NCBI GenBank assembly: GCA_003963145.1
Contig: RXJJ01000012.1
Span: 1-64,000, forward strand
Length of the DNA stretch: 64,000 nt
DNA from: Bradyrhizobiaceae bacterium
GTDB taxonomy: Bacteria; Pseudomonadota; Alphaproteobacteria; Rhizobiales; Xanthobacteraceae
Direction of reading: 5' to 3'
Made by a program: the position numbers and the translations under genes. Below, piece by piece: positions 50,335 through 58,767 of this stretch. How positions within the stretch are numbered: position 1 is the stretch's first letter; the number at the start of each line of letters is the position of its first letter. Below the pieces are notes generated by a model. That model saw only the letters and a program-made list of their open reading frames with translations, was not told the DNA's origin and did no database searches.

Positions 50335-50802
50335 ATGACCAAAGCGCTTATCCCGGTTAGCAATGATCGGTCGTTTGTCGGCCGTGAATCGTACGCATTC
50401 GCAGCTCTGCAGCAGGAGATCGATCGCCTGTTTGAGAGCTTCACCCGCAATTTCTCCAACGCCGGGACTCAAGTCGTTCCGAATATGGATGTCAGTGAGA
50501 CCGACAAGGAGATCGAAATCACGGCGGAATTGCCCGGTCTCGAAGAAAAGGACGTTCAACTGAACGTCGCGGACAATCGCCTTACAATCAAGGGCGAAAA
50601 GAAAAGCCAGCGTGAGGAAAAGGACAAGGACTATCGGCTTGTCGAACGCAGTTACGGTTCCTTCACCCGTGCGCTGGAATTGCCGGCCGGTGTGAATGCC
50701 GACAATATCAAGGCGACGATTTCGAAGGGTGTTCTGAAGGTTGTCATCCCGAAGCCGGCGCCGGCCCAGACCAAGAAAATTGATATCAAGGTCGCTGCAT
50801 AG
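50335..50802 (+). CDS. Small heat-shock protein, Hsp20 family
   Basis: A 155-residue alpha-crystallin-domain chaperone: N-terminal arm with LFESFTRNF, PNMDVSETDKEIEITAELPG, LTIKGEKKSQREEKD, the conserved RSYGSFTRALELPAGVN, and an A-x-L-type region KGVLKVVIPK. ACGGAGG precedes ATG 50335. Control by the FixK-type box upstream is inferred from spacing. Its end is followed 94 bases later by a CBS protein gene. Confidence 0.9.
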   Translation: MTKALIPVSNDRSFVGRESYAFAALQQEIDRLFESFTRNFSNAGTQVVPNMDVSETDKEIEITAELPGLEEKDVQLNVADNRLTIKGEKKSQREEKDKDYRLVERSYGSFTRALELPAGVNADNIKATISKGVLKVVIPKPAPAQTKKIDIKVAA

Positions 50803-50896
50803 TTCGCTGTGGCTGGTGCGTTGTAATGAATTCACAGCGCACCACGCTGTTTGCTTTCGTGGCTGGTCGAATTTTCGAGCGCAGGAAGGTTCAAGC

Positions 50897-51328
50897 TTGC
50901 TCAGATTCAAGGACGAAATTGTCGCTGAGCATATGACCCGCACAGTAAAGACTGTAACCCGTGACATGACGATGCGCGAGCTTCAGGCCATGTTCGCGGC
51001 GGACGACTTCAATGCATACCCTGTCCGGGAAAACGGTCATGTCGTCGGTTTTGTGACAAAACTCGACGTTCTCAACTGTTTTGCGTTTTCGGCCGGGGGT
51101 ACTGCACCGCGTTACGACGATCTGATGAAGCGAACTGCCGCCGACGTCATGACGCCAGACTTCATCTACGTCAGTTCATCGACCAAGCTTACGCGGGTTT
51201 TGCAACTGATGGTCGAGCATCGGATCAGGGCGATCCCGGTCATTGATGCCGACCAGCAGCTCGCTGGAATCATTTCGCGAGAGGACATTCTGAGAGCGCT
51301 GGATCGCTGCGGCCATCCTGTCCAATAA
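50897..51328 (+). CDS. CBS-domain protein
   Basis: A 143-residue protein made of one CBS pair: EHMTRTVKTVTRDMTMRELQ through GHVVGFVTKLDVL, then VMTPDFIYVSSSTKLTRVLQ through LAGIISREDILRAL. TTG 50897 is chosen because AGGAAGG lies seven bases upstream and the conserved domain begins at once; the open frame extends back into hsp20 but is not family-like there. It probably senses adenine nucleotides; its partner is unknown. Confidence 0.83.
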   Translation: MLRFKDEIVAEHMTRTVKTVTRDMTMRELQAMFAADDFNAYPVRENGHVVGFVTKLDVLNCFAFSAGGTAPRYDDLMKRTAADVMTPDFIYVSSSTKLTRVLQLMVEHRIRAIPVIDADQQLAGIISREDILRALDRCGHPVQ

Positions 51329-51363
51329 CTCGCATTTTAATTACGAAACGTCCCGGCCGGATA

Positions 51364-52563
51364 TTGAGCCATGTCAACAGGCTGTCCCCGGCAGCCATTA
51401 GACATTTTAAAGGCCCATTTTCGACGGACAGGCGCTTGAGCACCTCGCCTCTTTTGAATTTCCGATCCAGTAACGGCACGCTCGAACTGCATCCGGGCGG
51501 ATCGTGGACAGCGGCATATTCCGGCGAGCTTGAAAGACTGTTCGATGCGGCACGGCCCCGGCTCGGACAGGTCACGAAACTGACTGTGGACCTCGCGGAT
51601 GTCGGCGAGCTCGACACGCTGGGTGCGTGGCTGCTCGAAAAAATGTCGCGGCAGGCATCGCAACCGGCCGAGGTGATCGATGTATCGGATCGTTACGCCG
51701 ATCTGATTGCGGAAGTCAAACAGGTCAATCGCCTGCAGCAGGCCGTAAAAAAATCCGAAAATCCAATTCTCGTTCGCCTCGATCAGATCGGGCGCTACGC
51801 CGCTGGCGCGGCGGAAGACATCCTGATTTTCCTTCAGATGCTCGGTGCCTTGGGGCTGGCTGTTTTTCGCATCATCCGCAGGCCGCATTTGTTTCGCCTG
51901 ACGTCGCTCGCTTATCAAATCTACCGCGTAGGCTGGCAGGCCATTCCGATCATGGCTTTGATCACCTTTCTGATCGGAGCGATTATCGCCCAGCAGGGCA
52001 TTTTCCATTTCCGGAAATTCGGCGCGGACTCCTATGTGGTCGACCTTGTCGGCATCCTGGTGCTGCGTGAAATCGGCGTGCTGATCGTCGCCATCATGGT
52101 CGCGGGCCGCTCGGGCAGTGCCTACACCGCCGAACTCGGCTCGATGAAGATGCGCGAGGAAATCGACGCGCTCTCCACCATGGGTCTCGATCCGATCGAG
52201 GTGTTGATCCTGCCGCGGATCGCGGCGCTGATCGTCGCATTGCCGATACTGACCTTCATCGGATCGATGGCCGCGCTGTATGGCGGCGGCCTGACGGCCT
52301 GGTTTTACGGCGGCATGAGTCCGGCGATATTTATCGCTCGTCTGCACGAAGCCGTGTCGATTACCAGCTTCAAGGTCGGAATTTACAAGGCGCCATTCAT
52401 GGCGCTGGCGATCGGCATCGTTGCCTGCAGCGAAGGCCTGCGGGTGAAGGGGAGCGCGGAATCGCTCGGGCGTCAGACGACGACATCGGTCGTGAAGTCG
52501 ATCTTTCTGGTTATCGTCCTCGACGGCTTGTTTGCCGTGTTCTTTGCCTCGATCGGAATGTAG
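51364..52563 (+). CDS. mlaE: MlaE-family ABC permease with N-terminal STAS domain
   Basis: A 399-residue fusion. Residues about 30-120 form a STAS-like domain (LTVDLADVGELDTLGAWLLE), and about 150-399 the MlaE permease with GQTGxG-type coupling region, here SGSAYTAELGSMKMREEIDAL, and PRIAALIVALPILTF. The STAS part replaces the separate MlaB of E. coli. It forms with the next two genes an inner-membrane phospholipid transporter. The start is uncertain: TTG 51364 lacks a clear ribosome site and TTG 51436 is a shorter option. Confidence 0.85.
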   Translation: MSHVNRLSPAAIRHFKGPFSTDRRLSTSPLLNFRSSNGTLELHPGGSWTAAYSGELERLFDAARPRLGQVTKLTVDLADVGELDTLGAWLLEKMSRQASQPAEVIDVSDRYADLIAEVKQVNRLQQAVKKSENPILVRLDQIGRYAAGAAEDILIFLQMLGALGLAVFRIIRRPHLFRLTSLAYQIYRVGWQAIPIMALITFLIGAIIAQQGIFHFRKFGADSYVVDLVGILVLREIGVLIVAIMVAGRSGSAYTAELGSMKMREEIDALSTMGLDPIEVLILPRIAALIVALPILTFIGSMAALYGGGLTAWFYGGMSPAIFIARLHEAVSITSFKVGIYKAPFMALAIGIVACSEGLRVKGSAESLGRQTTTSVVKSIFLVIVLDGLFAVFFASIGM

Positions 52564-52565
52564 CG

Positions 52566-53345
52566 ATGGCGGGGACAGCCGATGAATTTGCGATTCGTGT
52601 CCGCGATCTTGTCGTCGGTTTCGGCCGGCAAATTGTGCTCGATCATTTGTCGCTTGATGTGCGCAGGGGCGAAATCCTCGGTCTTGTCGGCGCGTCCGGC
52701 GGCGGCAAATCGGTTTTGATGCGCACGATCATCGGCCTTATTCCGAAGCGGAGCGGCCGGATCGAGGTCATGGGTGTCGAGATCGGCGGCACGCAAACCC
52801 GCCGGACGCAGGCAACGGCGGCGAAGTGGGGCATCCTGTTTCAGCAGGGCGCGCTTTTCTCCTCGCTCACGGTACGCCAGAACGTCCAGTTTCCAATGCG
52901 TGAAAATCTTGCGATGTCGCAATCGCTGATGGACGAGGTCGCGGATGCCAAGCTGGAAATGGTCGGGATTTCTCCGGAGGATGCCGACAAGTTTCCCGCT
53001 CAGCTCTCCGGCGGAATGACCAAACGCGTCGCGCTGGCGCGCGCCCTCGCGCTGGATCCCGCGATCGTCTTTCTGGATGAGCCGACCTCGGGACTCGACC
53101 CGATCGCAGCCGGCGATTTCGATGTCCTCATCAAGACGCTGCAAAAGACGCTGGGGCTGACCGTCTTCATGGTTACGCACGATCTTGCCAGCCTCAATAC
53201 GGTCTGCGACCGGGTTGCGGCATTGGCCGATGGCAAGATCGTCGCGATCGGGCCGATGCGTGAACTGTTTCGTTCCGAGCATCCGTGGGTCAAGGCGTAT
53301 TTCCACGGCAAGCGTTCGCAAATGCTGCAACCGCAAGAGAAATAG
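52566..53345 (+). CDS. mlaF: MlaF-family ABC ATPase
   Basis: A 259-residue ATPase: Walker A GASGGGKSV, Q-loop FQQGALFSSLTV, signature LSGGMTKRVALARAL, Walker B IVFLDEPTSGLDP and H-loop VTHD. The FQQGALFSSLTV segment is characteristic of MlaF/Ttg2A. It begins two bases after the permease stop and powers phospholipid movement by MlaE. Confidence 0.92.
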   Translation: MAGTADEFAIRVRDLVVGFGRQIVLDHLSLDVRRGEILGLVGASGGGKSVLMRTIIGLIPKRSGRIEVMGVEIGGTQTRRTQATAAKWGILFQQGALFSSLTVRQNVQFPMRENLAMSQSLMDEVADAKLEMVGISPEDADKFPAQLSGGMTKRVALARALALDPAIVFLDEPTSGLDPIAAGDFDVLIKTLQKTLGLTVFMVTHDLASLNTVCDRVAALADGKIVAIGPMRELFRSEHPWVKAYFHGKRSQMLQPQEK

Positions 53346-53354
53346 GGTCATACC

Positions 53355-54467
53355 ATGGAAACCCGTGCTCCGTTCGTCATCGTAGGTGCGTTTATTCTGG
53401 CGGCCATTGGCGCAGTCTTCGGATTTGTCTATTGGCTCAACAACAGCGGCGGGATCGGCGCGCGCACGTCCTATAACTTGCAGTTCAATGGCCCGGTGCC
53501 CGGACTTCTGGTCGGAGCGTCGGTATTGTTCAACGGCATCCGTGTCGGCGAAGTCACAGGCCTTAGTCTTGCGCCCGATAGTCCGCGCCGCGTCAACGCC
53601 GTGATCGCGGTGACTCCGGATACGCCGGTGCGAGCCGATACCAAGGTCGGACTCGATTTTCAGGGCCTGACGGGCGTGCCGGTGGTCGCCCTGGAAGGCG
53701 GCTCGCAATTGGCAAATTCGGGCCCCGTGCCGACATTGATCGCTGAACCCGGCGCGGGGCAGAGCATGACACAGGCAGCGCGCGACGCGTTGCGCCGGGT
53801 CGACGATGTTTTGGCGGTGAACGCGGCGCCGCTACAGGACACCATCGCCAACTTGAAAACGTTCTCCGATGGGCTGGCGAGAAATACCGGCAAGCTCGAC
53901 GGCATCCTGGCCGGTCTTGAACGGATGACCGGCGGCGGTGCGGGCAATGCGAGCAAGGTCATCTACGATATCTCTGCTCCTCAAGACCTTGCACCGCCCA
54001 AAAAGCAGATCAAGGGACAACTCGTGATTCCCGAACCGACCGCGCTCCTGATGTTCGATACCCAGCGCGTTCTGTTCACGCCGCCGGGCACCGAGCCTGC
54101 TGATTTCGCCAACGTACAGTGGAGCGACAGCATCCCGAAACTGTTTCAGGCGAAGCTTCTTCAGAGTTTTGAGAATTACGATCCCGCGCACGCGCCGTTG
54201 CGGCCGATGGATGCGCTGGAAACCGATTATCAGCTGCTGATCGACATTCGCAGTTTTCAGGTCACCCAGGAGGGTGGACCTTCGGCAAATATCAGCCTGT
54301 CGGCGAAGATTGTCGGCAAGAACGGCCGCGTGATCGCGACTCGCCTGTTTCAGAGCAAAAAAGCCATTGAAAAACTCGATCCGCAGATGACCGCGGCGGC
54401 TTTCAATGCGGCATTTGGCGATATCGCGACGGAGCTCGTGAGCTGGACGGCGGCTCTCGTCAGCTGA
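53355..54467 (+). CDS. mlaD: MlaD-type MCE protein fused to an ABC_trans_aux (PqiC-like) domain
   Basis: A 370-residue protein: one N-terminal membrane helix (6-27), an MCE domain (about 38-130; GPVPGLLVGASVLFNGIRVG and VGLDFQGLTGVPVVAL), a helical stretch to about 195, then a C-terminal domain from about 205 (PEPTALLMFDTQRVLF, WSDSIPKLFQAKLLQSFENY, ETDYQLLIDIRSFQV) like the auxiliary lipoproteins of MCE transporters. That partner is usually a separate lipoprotein; here it is attached and lacks its own lipobox. It completes the mlaEFD operon. Confidence 0.8.
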   Translation: METRAPFVIVGAFILAAIGAVFGFVYWLNNSGGIGARTSYNLQFNGPVPGLLVGASVLFNGIRVGEVTGLSLAPDSPRRVNAVIAVTPDTPVRADTKVGLDFQGLTGVPVVALEGGSQLANSGPVPTLIAEPGAGQSMTQAARDALRRVDDVLAVNAAPLQDTIANLKTFSDGLARNTGKLDGILAGLERMTGGGAGNASKVIYDISAPQDLAPPKKQIKGQLVIPEPTALLMFDTQRVLFTPPGTEPADFANVQWSDSIPKLFQAKLLQSFENYDPAHAPLRPMDALETDYQLLIDIRSFQVTQEGGPSANISLSAKIVGKNGRVIATRLFQSKKAIEKLDPQMTAAAFNAAFGDIATELVSWTAALVS

Positions 54468-54551
54468 GGTATCCTCGGCAGAACAGCCTCATCAGGCGCG
54501 TAAGATGCCCCAAGGCTGTAGACCGCATCGGCTGCGGCCTCGTTCAGCCCT

Positions 54552-54884
54552 CTACTCGAGACTTTTGAGATAGGAAATGAGATCGTTGACCTGATCGGGA
54601 TCGAGATGAAATTCCGGCATCGAGGGATGACCGGTGGAAAGTCCTTCGACCATGGCCTCGGCAAGCGTATCGACCGGATAGCGCCGATGAAGGTCGCGAA
54701 ACGGCGGTGCGGCCTCGAGCGGACTCTGGCTCACGCGATCAATCGCATGGCATCTGGCGCAGTTTGTGAGCGCGAAGCGTTTCCCGCGCATTTCACTGGG
54801 CGAGGCCGCCATCGCCGGCGTCATCAAGAAAGATATCGTGGTTGTTAAAGCGGCGATTCCACCGAGCGAGGAATATCCCCTCAT
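54552..54884 (-). CDS. Small periplasmic cytochrome c
   Basis: About 110 residues: signal peptide (cleaved near PAMAAS), heme motif CARCH, and a C-terminal Met candidate in HPSMPEFHLDPDQVNDLISY followed by a helix. Class I, monoheme. ATG 54884 has GAGG six bases upstream and lies just after the stop of the alcohol dehydrogenase, so the two are one operon; ATG 54896 would overlap that gene. It may carry electrons in a low-oxygen respiratory chain. Confidence 0.83.
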   Translation of the reverse strand: MRGYSSLGGIAALTTTISFLMTPAMAASPSEMRGKRFALTNCARCHAIDRVSQSPLEAAPPFRDLHRRYPVDTLAEAMVEGLSTGHPSMPEFHLDPDQVNDLISYLKSLE

Positions 54885-54892
54885 GTCCGGCC

Positions 54893-55930
54893 TCATGTTG
54901 AAATGATGACTTTCAGGGCACCCGTATCGGCTGCGCGGCCGAACGTGTCATAGGCGTCGAGGATTTTGTCCAGCGTGAACCGATGTGTGATCAGCCGTTT
55001 CGGATCGATCTTTTTTGATTGCACCGTCTTGAGCAGCATAGGCGTCGTGACCGTGTCCACCAGCCGGGTTGTAATCGCGATATTCTGCGACCACAACGTC
55101 TCCAGATGCAGATCGACCTTGTGGCCGTGCACGCCGATATTGGCGATAATGCCGCCGGGAGCAATGATCGCCTCGCACAACTGGAACGTCGCCGGAACGC
55201 CGACGGCTTCCATCGCGGTATCGACACCCCGGCCGCCGGTGAGGGCCATGACCCTCGCGGCGGCGTTGCCGCCGGTGCTGTTAATCGTCTGCGTTGCGCC
55301 GAATTTACGGGCGATATCGAGCCGCTTGTCATCCAGATCGATCATGATGATTTCGGCGGGGGAATAAAATTGCGCCGTGAGCAACGCCGCAAGGCCGATG
55401 GGCCCGGAGCCCACAATCGCCACGCTCGATCCGGGGGCCACCTTGCCGTTCAGGACGCCGCACTCGAAACCGGTCGGCAGGATGTCGCTCAACATCACAA
55501 GAGCTTCCTCGTCGGCGCCCTCGGGAACGCGATAGAGGCTGGTGTCGGCATGCGGGGTGCGGACGTATTCCGCCTGCGTGCCGTCGATGGTGTTGCCGAG
55601 AATCCAGCCGCCGGTCTCGCAATGAGAATAGATGCCGCGACGGCAATACTCGCATTTGCCGCAGGACGAAATGCACGAAATCAGAACGCGGTCGCCCGGT
55701 TTGAAAACCGTGACGCCCGGTCCGACGGAATCGACGATGCCGACGCCTTCATGACCGAGAATGCGGCCCGGCGCGCAGGTTGCAACGTCGCCCTTGAGAA
55801 TATGAAGGTCGGTGCCGCAAATCGTGGTCTTGACGATTTTGACGATGGCGTCATCTGCCGCCTGTATTGCTGGCTTGGGCCGGTCCTCAACTGCCTTCAG
55901 TCCTAATCCGCGATAAACGAGCGCCTTCAT
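54893..55930 (-). CDS. Zinc-dependent alcohol dehydrogenase family protein
   Basis: A 345-residue medium-chain dehydrogenase: catalytic zinc site CGTDLH and GHEGVGIVDSVG, structural zinc cysteines in SSCGKCEYCRRGIYSHC, NAD fold VGSGPIGLAALL, and ILPTGFECGVLNG. It resembles the class reducing short aldehydes and acetaldehyde under anaerobiosis. ATG 55930 starts the conserved MKALVYRG; the extra upstream codons lie in the promoter region. An exact FNR/FixK box is upstream. Confidence 0.9.
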   Translation of the reverse strand: MKALVYRGLGLKAVEDRPKPAIQAADDAIVKIVKTTICGTDLHILKGDVATCAPGRILGHEGVGIVDSVGPGVTVFKPGDRVLISCISSCGKCEYCRRGIYSHCETGGWILGNTIDGTQAEYVRTPHADTSLYRVPEGADEEALVMLSDILPTGFECGVLNGKVAPGSSVAIVGSGPIGLAALLTAQFYSPAEIIMIDLDDKRLDIARKFGATQTINSTGGNAAARVMALTGGRGVDTAMEAVGVPATFQLCEAIIAPGGIIANIGVHGHKVDLHLETLWSQNIAITTRLVDTVTTPMLLKTVQSKKIDPKRLITHRFTLDKILDAYDTFGRAADTGALKVIIST

Positions 55931-55992
55931 GGCCCCTTCCTCGAATTGGGAAAACGATTGATTGAATAGAAGCATAGAGACCCCGCAACACC

Positions 55993-56006
55993 TTGATATT
56001 AATCAA
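55993..56006 (-). promoter_or_regulatory. FNR/FixK-type box upstream of the alcohol dehydrogenase
   Basis: TTGAT-ATTA-ATCAA, the exact consensus. Centre 55999.5 minus 41.5 predicts a leftward start near 55958, 28 bases before ATG 55930. Confidence 0.75.
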
Positions 56007-56439
56007 AACTGGCGCGGTCATTTCTCTCGCGAAGACGGCCGGTGTTCTGAACTAACGCGGGCAGTCTCGCGTACTTGTCATTGACGCCGATATGACCTGA
56101 ATGCCGGGGTTCATGGGCAGCGTACCGGCGAGCAGCGCGATCACGACGACCTTCTGATGGAGCATGCGATCCATGCTGTAAATCGATTGACTCATGAGAC
56201 GTTCTTATTGTTATGAACAATTTGAAATTTCCAATGGTGAAACTTGCTCGATATTTCGCATCAGATCTTAGGTGGCGACCTGGGGGCCTTCCCGGATCGG
56301 CCCGCCGCAATTGATTTATTGGACTGGCTTGAAACGACGACATCAGGCGATGGAACGGCGCCAGGGAATACGTTCTTGAGGTTGGCCGGGCGGGAAGATA
56401 ATCTTCGAAGACCTCCTCCTTGCCAGAGCGTTCTTTAAT
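56007..56439. other. Intergenic region with a palindrome and a very small frame
   Basis: About 430 bases without a firm gene. On the minus strand 56052-56195 could encode 47 residues with a short hydrophobic stretch (VVVIALLAGTLP); no ribosome site supports it. A 15-base palindrome ATTGTT-ATG-AACAAT lies at 56207-56221. The right end presumably holds the promoter of the polysaccharide genes. Confidence 0.4.
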
Positions 56440-57549
56440 TTGCCGGAAACAATCTGTTTGGAACCTCGGCCGCAGTGGAACGTCGATGCTTTGCAAAAGT
56501 ATGACTTCCTGTCTCAGGAATATCGGAACCTGTTTCGCTGCTCGAGCGGAACAGTTTTCCAGAGCCCCTTGTGGCTTGATCGTCTCTACCGCCATCTTGC
56601 CGATGAACTGAAGGCAGAGCCGCTGATCATCACCGTCCGCGATGCGCGGAGCGGGCATCTGGCGGCGATCTTTCCGCTGGTGGTTCGCCGGCGACATCGA
56701 TTTCGTGTCGTTGAATTTGCGGATTTCGGCATAAGCGATTACTGCGCGCCGGTATGCGATCCGGGCGCGATGCCGGCTCTGCTTGCCGACAGAACAGTTC
56801 CGAAGCGAATCCGCACGCTCTTGAAACCCAACGATCTGATTTTTGTGCAGAAGATCCGCGCGGAAAGCCTTCCGTTTTTCGATCTCCTTGGCAAGGTGCG
56901 AGCTCTTCAGCTTCCTTTCACGGCGCACGCAACCAGGCTTTTTTCTCCGTTCGCGGCCTGGCGCGAGGCTGGAATCTCGCCATCGCAGCGCCGCTTCCTT
57001 GATACGAAAAGAAAGTGGTTAACCAAACGGGGCACGTTGACGGTCTCTGCGGTCACATCGGGCGAGGGATTCCAGCAGGTGCTGGAAAATATCCAGCGGT
57101 TTCGGGACCACCGCTTTCGCGCCACGGGCGCGTTCGACATTCTGACGAAGGAAGCTTTCGCAAGGTTCTATCGGGAGGTCGCGCACGAGTCGTTGCCGGC
57201 CCGTGGCTATCTGATGAAGCTCAATGGCACCATCATCGCTGCGGCGTTCGGTCTCCTGCACGGCAAAAGGCTTCACTTCATCCTGTCCGGATTCGACTTT
57301 CTCAACTACCGCAACGCATCGCTCGGATTGCTTCTGATCGAGGACATCATCGCAGATTGCATCGCCCGGGGCGAGGAAACGATGGATCTCACGATCGGCG
57401 ATCAGGCCTACAAGCGCGAGTTCGGGACGCACGACACTGCGATGTATTCGATCTGGTCCGGCTTGAGCCTGCGCGGAAAACTGGCCGCTTTCCTGCTCTC
57501 CCGGTCGGATCTCCTGCGTCAGCTAACCCGGCGTTTTGTGCGGCGTTGA
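56440..57549 (+). CDS. FemAB/CelD-like acyltransferase (GNAT fold), exopolysaccharide-associated
   Basis: A 369-residue protein with the two-GNAT layout of the BioF2-like/CelD group: QSPLWLDRLYRHLADELKAE and PLIITVRDARSGHLAAIFPL in the first half, and MKLNGTIIAAAFGLLHGKRL plus LDLTIG-like MDLTIGDQAYKREFGTHD in the second. Members modify cell-surface polysaccharides or their precursors. TTG 56440 is the first start in the frame and is not well supported by a ribosome site. It converges with the polymerase gene, the ends overlapping by 27 bases. Confidence 0.75.
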   Translation: MPETICLEPRPQWNVDALQKYDFLSQEYRNLFRCSSGTVFQSPLWLDRLYRHLADELKAEPLIITVRDARSGHLAAIFPLVVRRRHRFRVVEFADFGISDYCAPVCDPGAMPALLADRTVPKRIRTLLKPNDLIFVQKIRAESLPFFDLLGKVRALQLPFTAHATRLFSPFAAWREAGISPSQRRFLDTKRKWLTKRGTLTVSAVTSGEGFQQVLENIQRFRDHRFRATGAFDILTKEAFARFYREVAHESLPARGYLMKLNGTIIAAAFGLLHGKRLHFILSGFDFLNYRNASLGLLLIEDIIADCIARGEETMDLTIGDQAYKREFGTHDTAMYSIWSGLSLRGKLAAFLLSRSDLLRQLTRRFVRR

Positions 57550-58767
57550 CTCAGTCCATGTAGGCGCCGGCCGCCACCCCTGTGCGGCACATCCGGCGAG
57601 ATACCACAGGAGCGCGCCGGTCTTGATGGTCACCGACGACGTGCTGATCGAGAAGAGCAGGATCAGATACATGCAGGTGAACAGCTTGAAGCGCCACGAT
57701 TGCATGGTCTCGGCGGGGCATCCATAGACGTAGATGGCCCACAGCATCGCCGCGCCGAACAGGCCGAACTGCGACAGGATGTAGGAATAGCCGGAATCGT
57801 CGAAATCGACCGCTATCGTCTTCAGTCCCAGCGCCTGCGTGAGATCGAGTTTGGACATCAGCTGGCCGCTGAGCAGAAAGCGGCCGGTGATGGTATTGTC
57901 CCATGGCACGTCGATCATCTGCCCGGCGTAGATCAGCAGAGCGATGATCGCCAGAAACGGAAGAACGAAGATCATTGTCGGCCTGACGAAGGGGGCGGCT
58001 GCATAAACCAGAGCGACGACGACGCAAAGATAAAGGCCGAAGCGCGCATCGCCCAGTACCAGCACGGCGGCGATCATCAGCGTCTTCAGAACAAGCGCCA
58101 GCGGCCTTGAGCGGTCGCGAAGCAGTACCCATGCGAAGGCAATGGCGCCAAAGTTTCCGAGCGAGACCGGCTCGAGGAAAACCGAGGACACGCGATGTTC
58201 GCCCAGAAACGGCAGGAGGGTGCGGCCCTCGAACCTGGTTCCGCTGACGAACAGGCCGGGACCGTCGCTGCCGAGCGTCGCATCGATCGTTCCCTTCGCC
58301 TGATAATATCCGAGCACGTCGAAATATTTCAGGTAGGTGTCGAGAAAGCCCCATTCGAACAGCGCCCCCGCCGCGACGATCAGCACGCAGATCGTGACAA
58401 GGCGATCCGCCGATGGCAGCGAGCCGAAGTGACGGCCGAGCATGAAGAAGATGATCGGGATGAAGGCATCGCGGACGACTTTCGGATCGAAGCTTGAGCG
58501 AACCACCATGGCAAAGCCAAGCCAGGCGAGAACGGCCAGCGCGAGAAAATAGAAATTCTCGCTCCGGCTTGCGACCATGAGGCCCGCGATGCCGAGAATG
58601 ACAAGCTCGACGCCAATCACATAGGACGCGTTAACCCGGAACACGCTAGCGTTGACGAAACTCAGCACGAGATTGAACGAGAGCGCGGCAATGACCAGCG
58701 CCGGTGCGATATTGAATGTGCGGCTTTCATGCGGCACGAAAACTGCCGGATGCGCCAGTTGGCTCAT
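57523..58767 (-). CDS. Polysaccharide polymerase/O-antigen ligase-like membrane protein
   Basis: A 414-residue membrane protein with about ten to twelve hydrophobic segments and a long periplasmic loop (about residues 130-190; SGTRFEGRTLLPFLGEHRVS), the topology of Wzy polymerases and O-antigen ligases. The start at ATG 58767 overlaps the stop of the chain-length gene by four bases (ATGA). It probably joins repeat units of an exopolysaccharide made by this locus. Confidence 0.75.
   Translation of the reverse strand: MSQLAHPAVFVPHESRTFNIAPALVIAALSFNLVLSFVNASVFRVNASYVIGVELVILGIAGLMVASRSENFYFLALAVLAWLGFAMVVRSSFDPKVVRDAFIPIIFFMLGRHFGSLPSADRLVTICVLIVAAGALFEWGFLDTYLKYFDVLGYYQAKGTIDATLGSDGPGLFVSGTRFEGRTLLPFLGEHRVSSVFLEPVSLGNFGAIAFAWVLLRDRSRPLALVLKTLMIAAVLVLGDARFGLYLCVVVALVYAAAPFVRPTMIFVLPFLAIIALLIYAGQMIDVPWDNTITGRFLLSGQLMSKLDLTQALGLKTIAVDFDDSGYSYILSQFGLFGAAMLWAIYVYGCPAETMQSWRFKLFTCMYLILLFSISTSSVTIKTGALLWYLAGCAAQGWRPAPTWTESTPHKTPG

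Noticed and set aside
52473-53708. Leftward open frame of 411 codons
   Set aside because: Antisense to mlaF and mlaD; no domain resemblance.
55999-56928. Leftward frame of 309 codons across the intergenic region
   Set aside because: Mostly antisense to the acyltransferase gene and without family resemblance.
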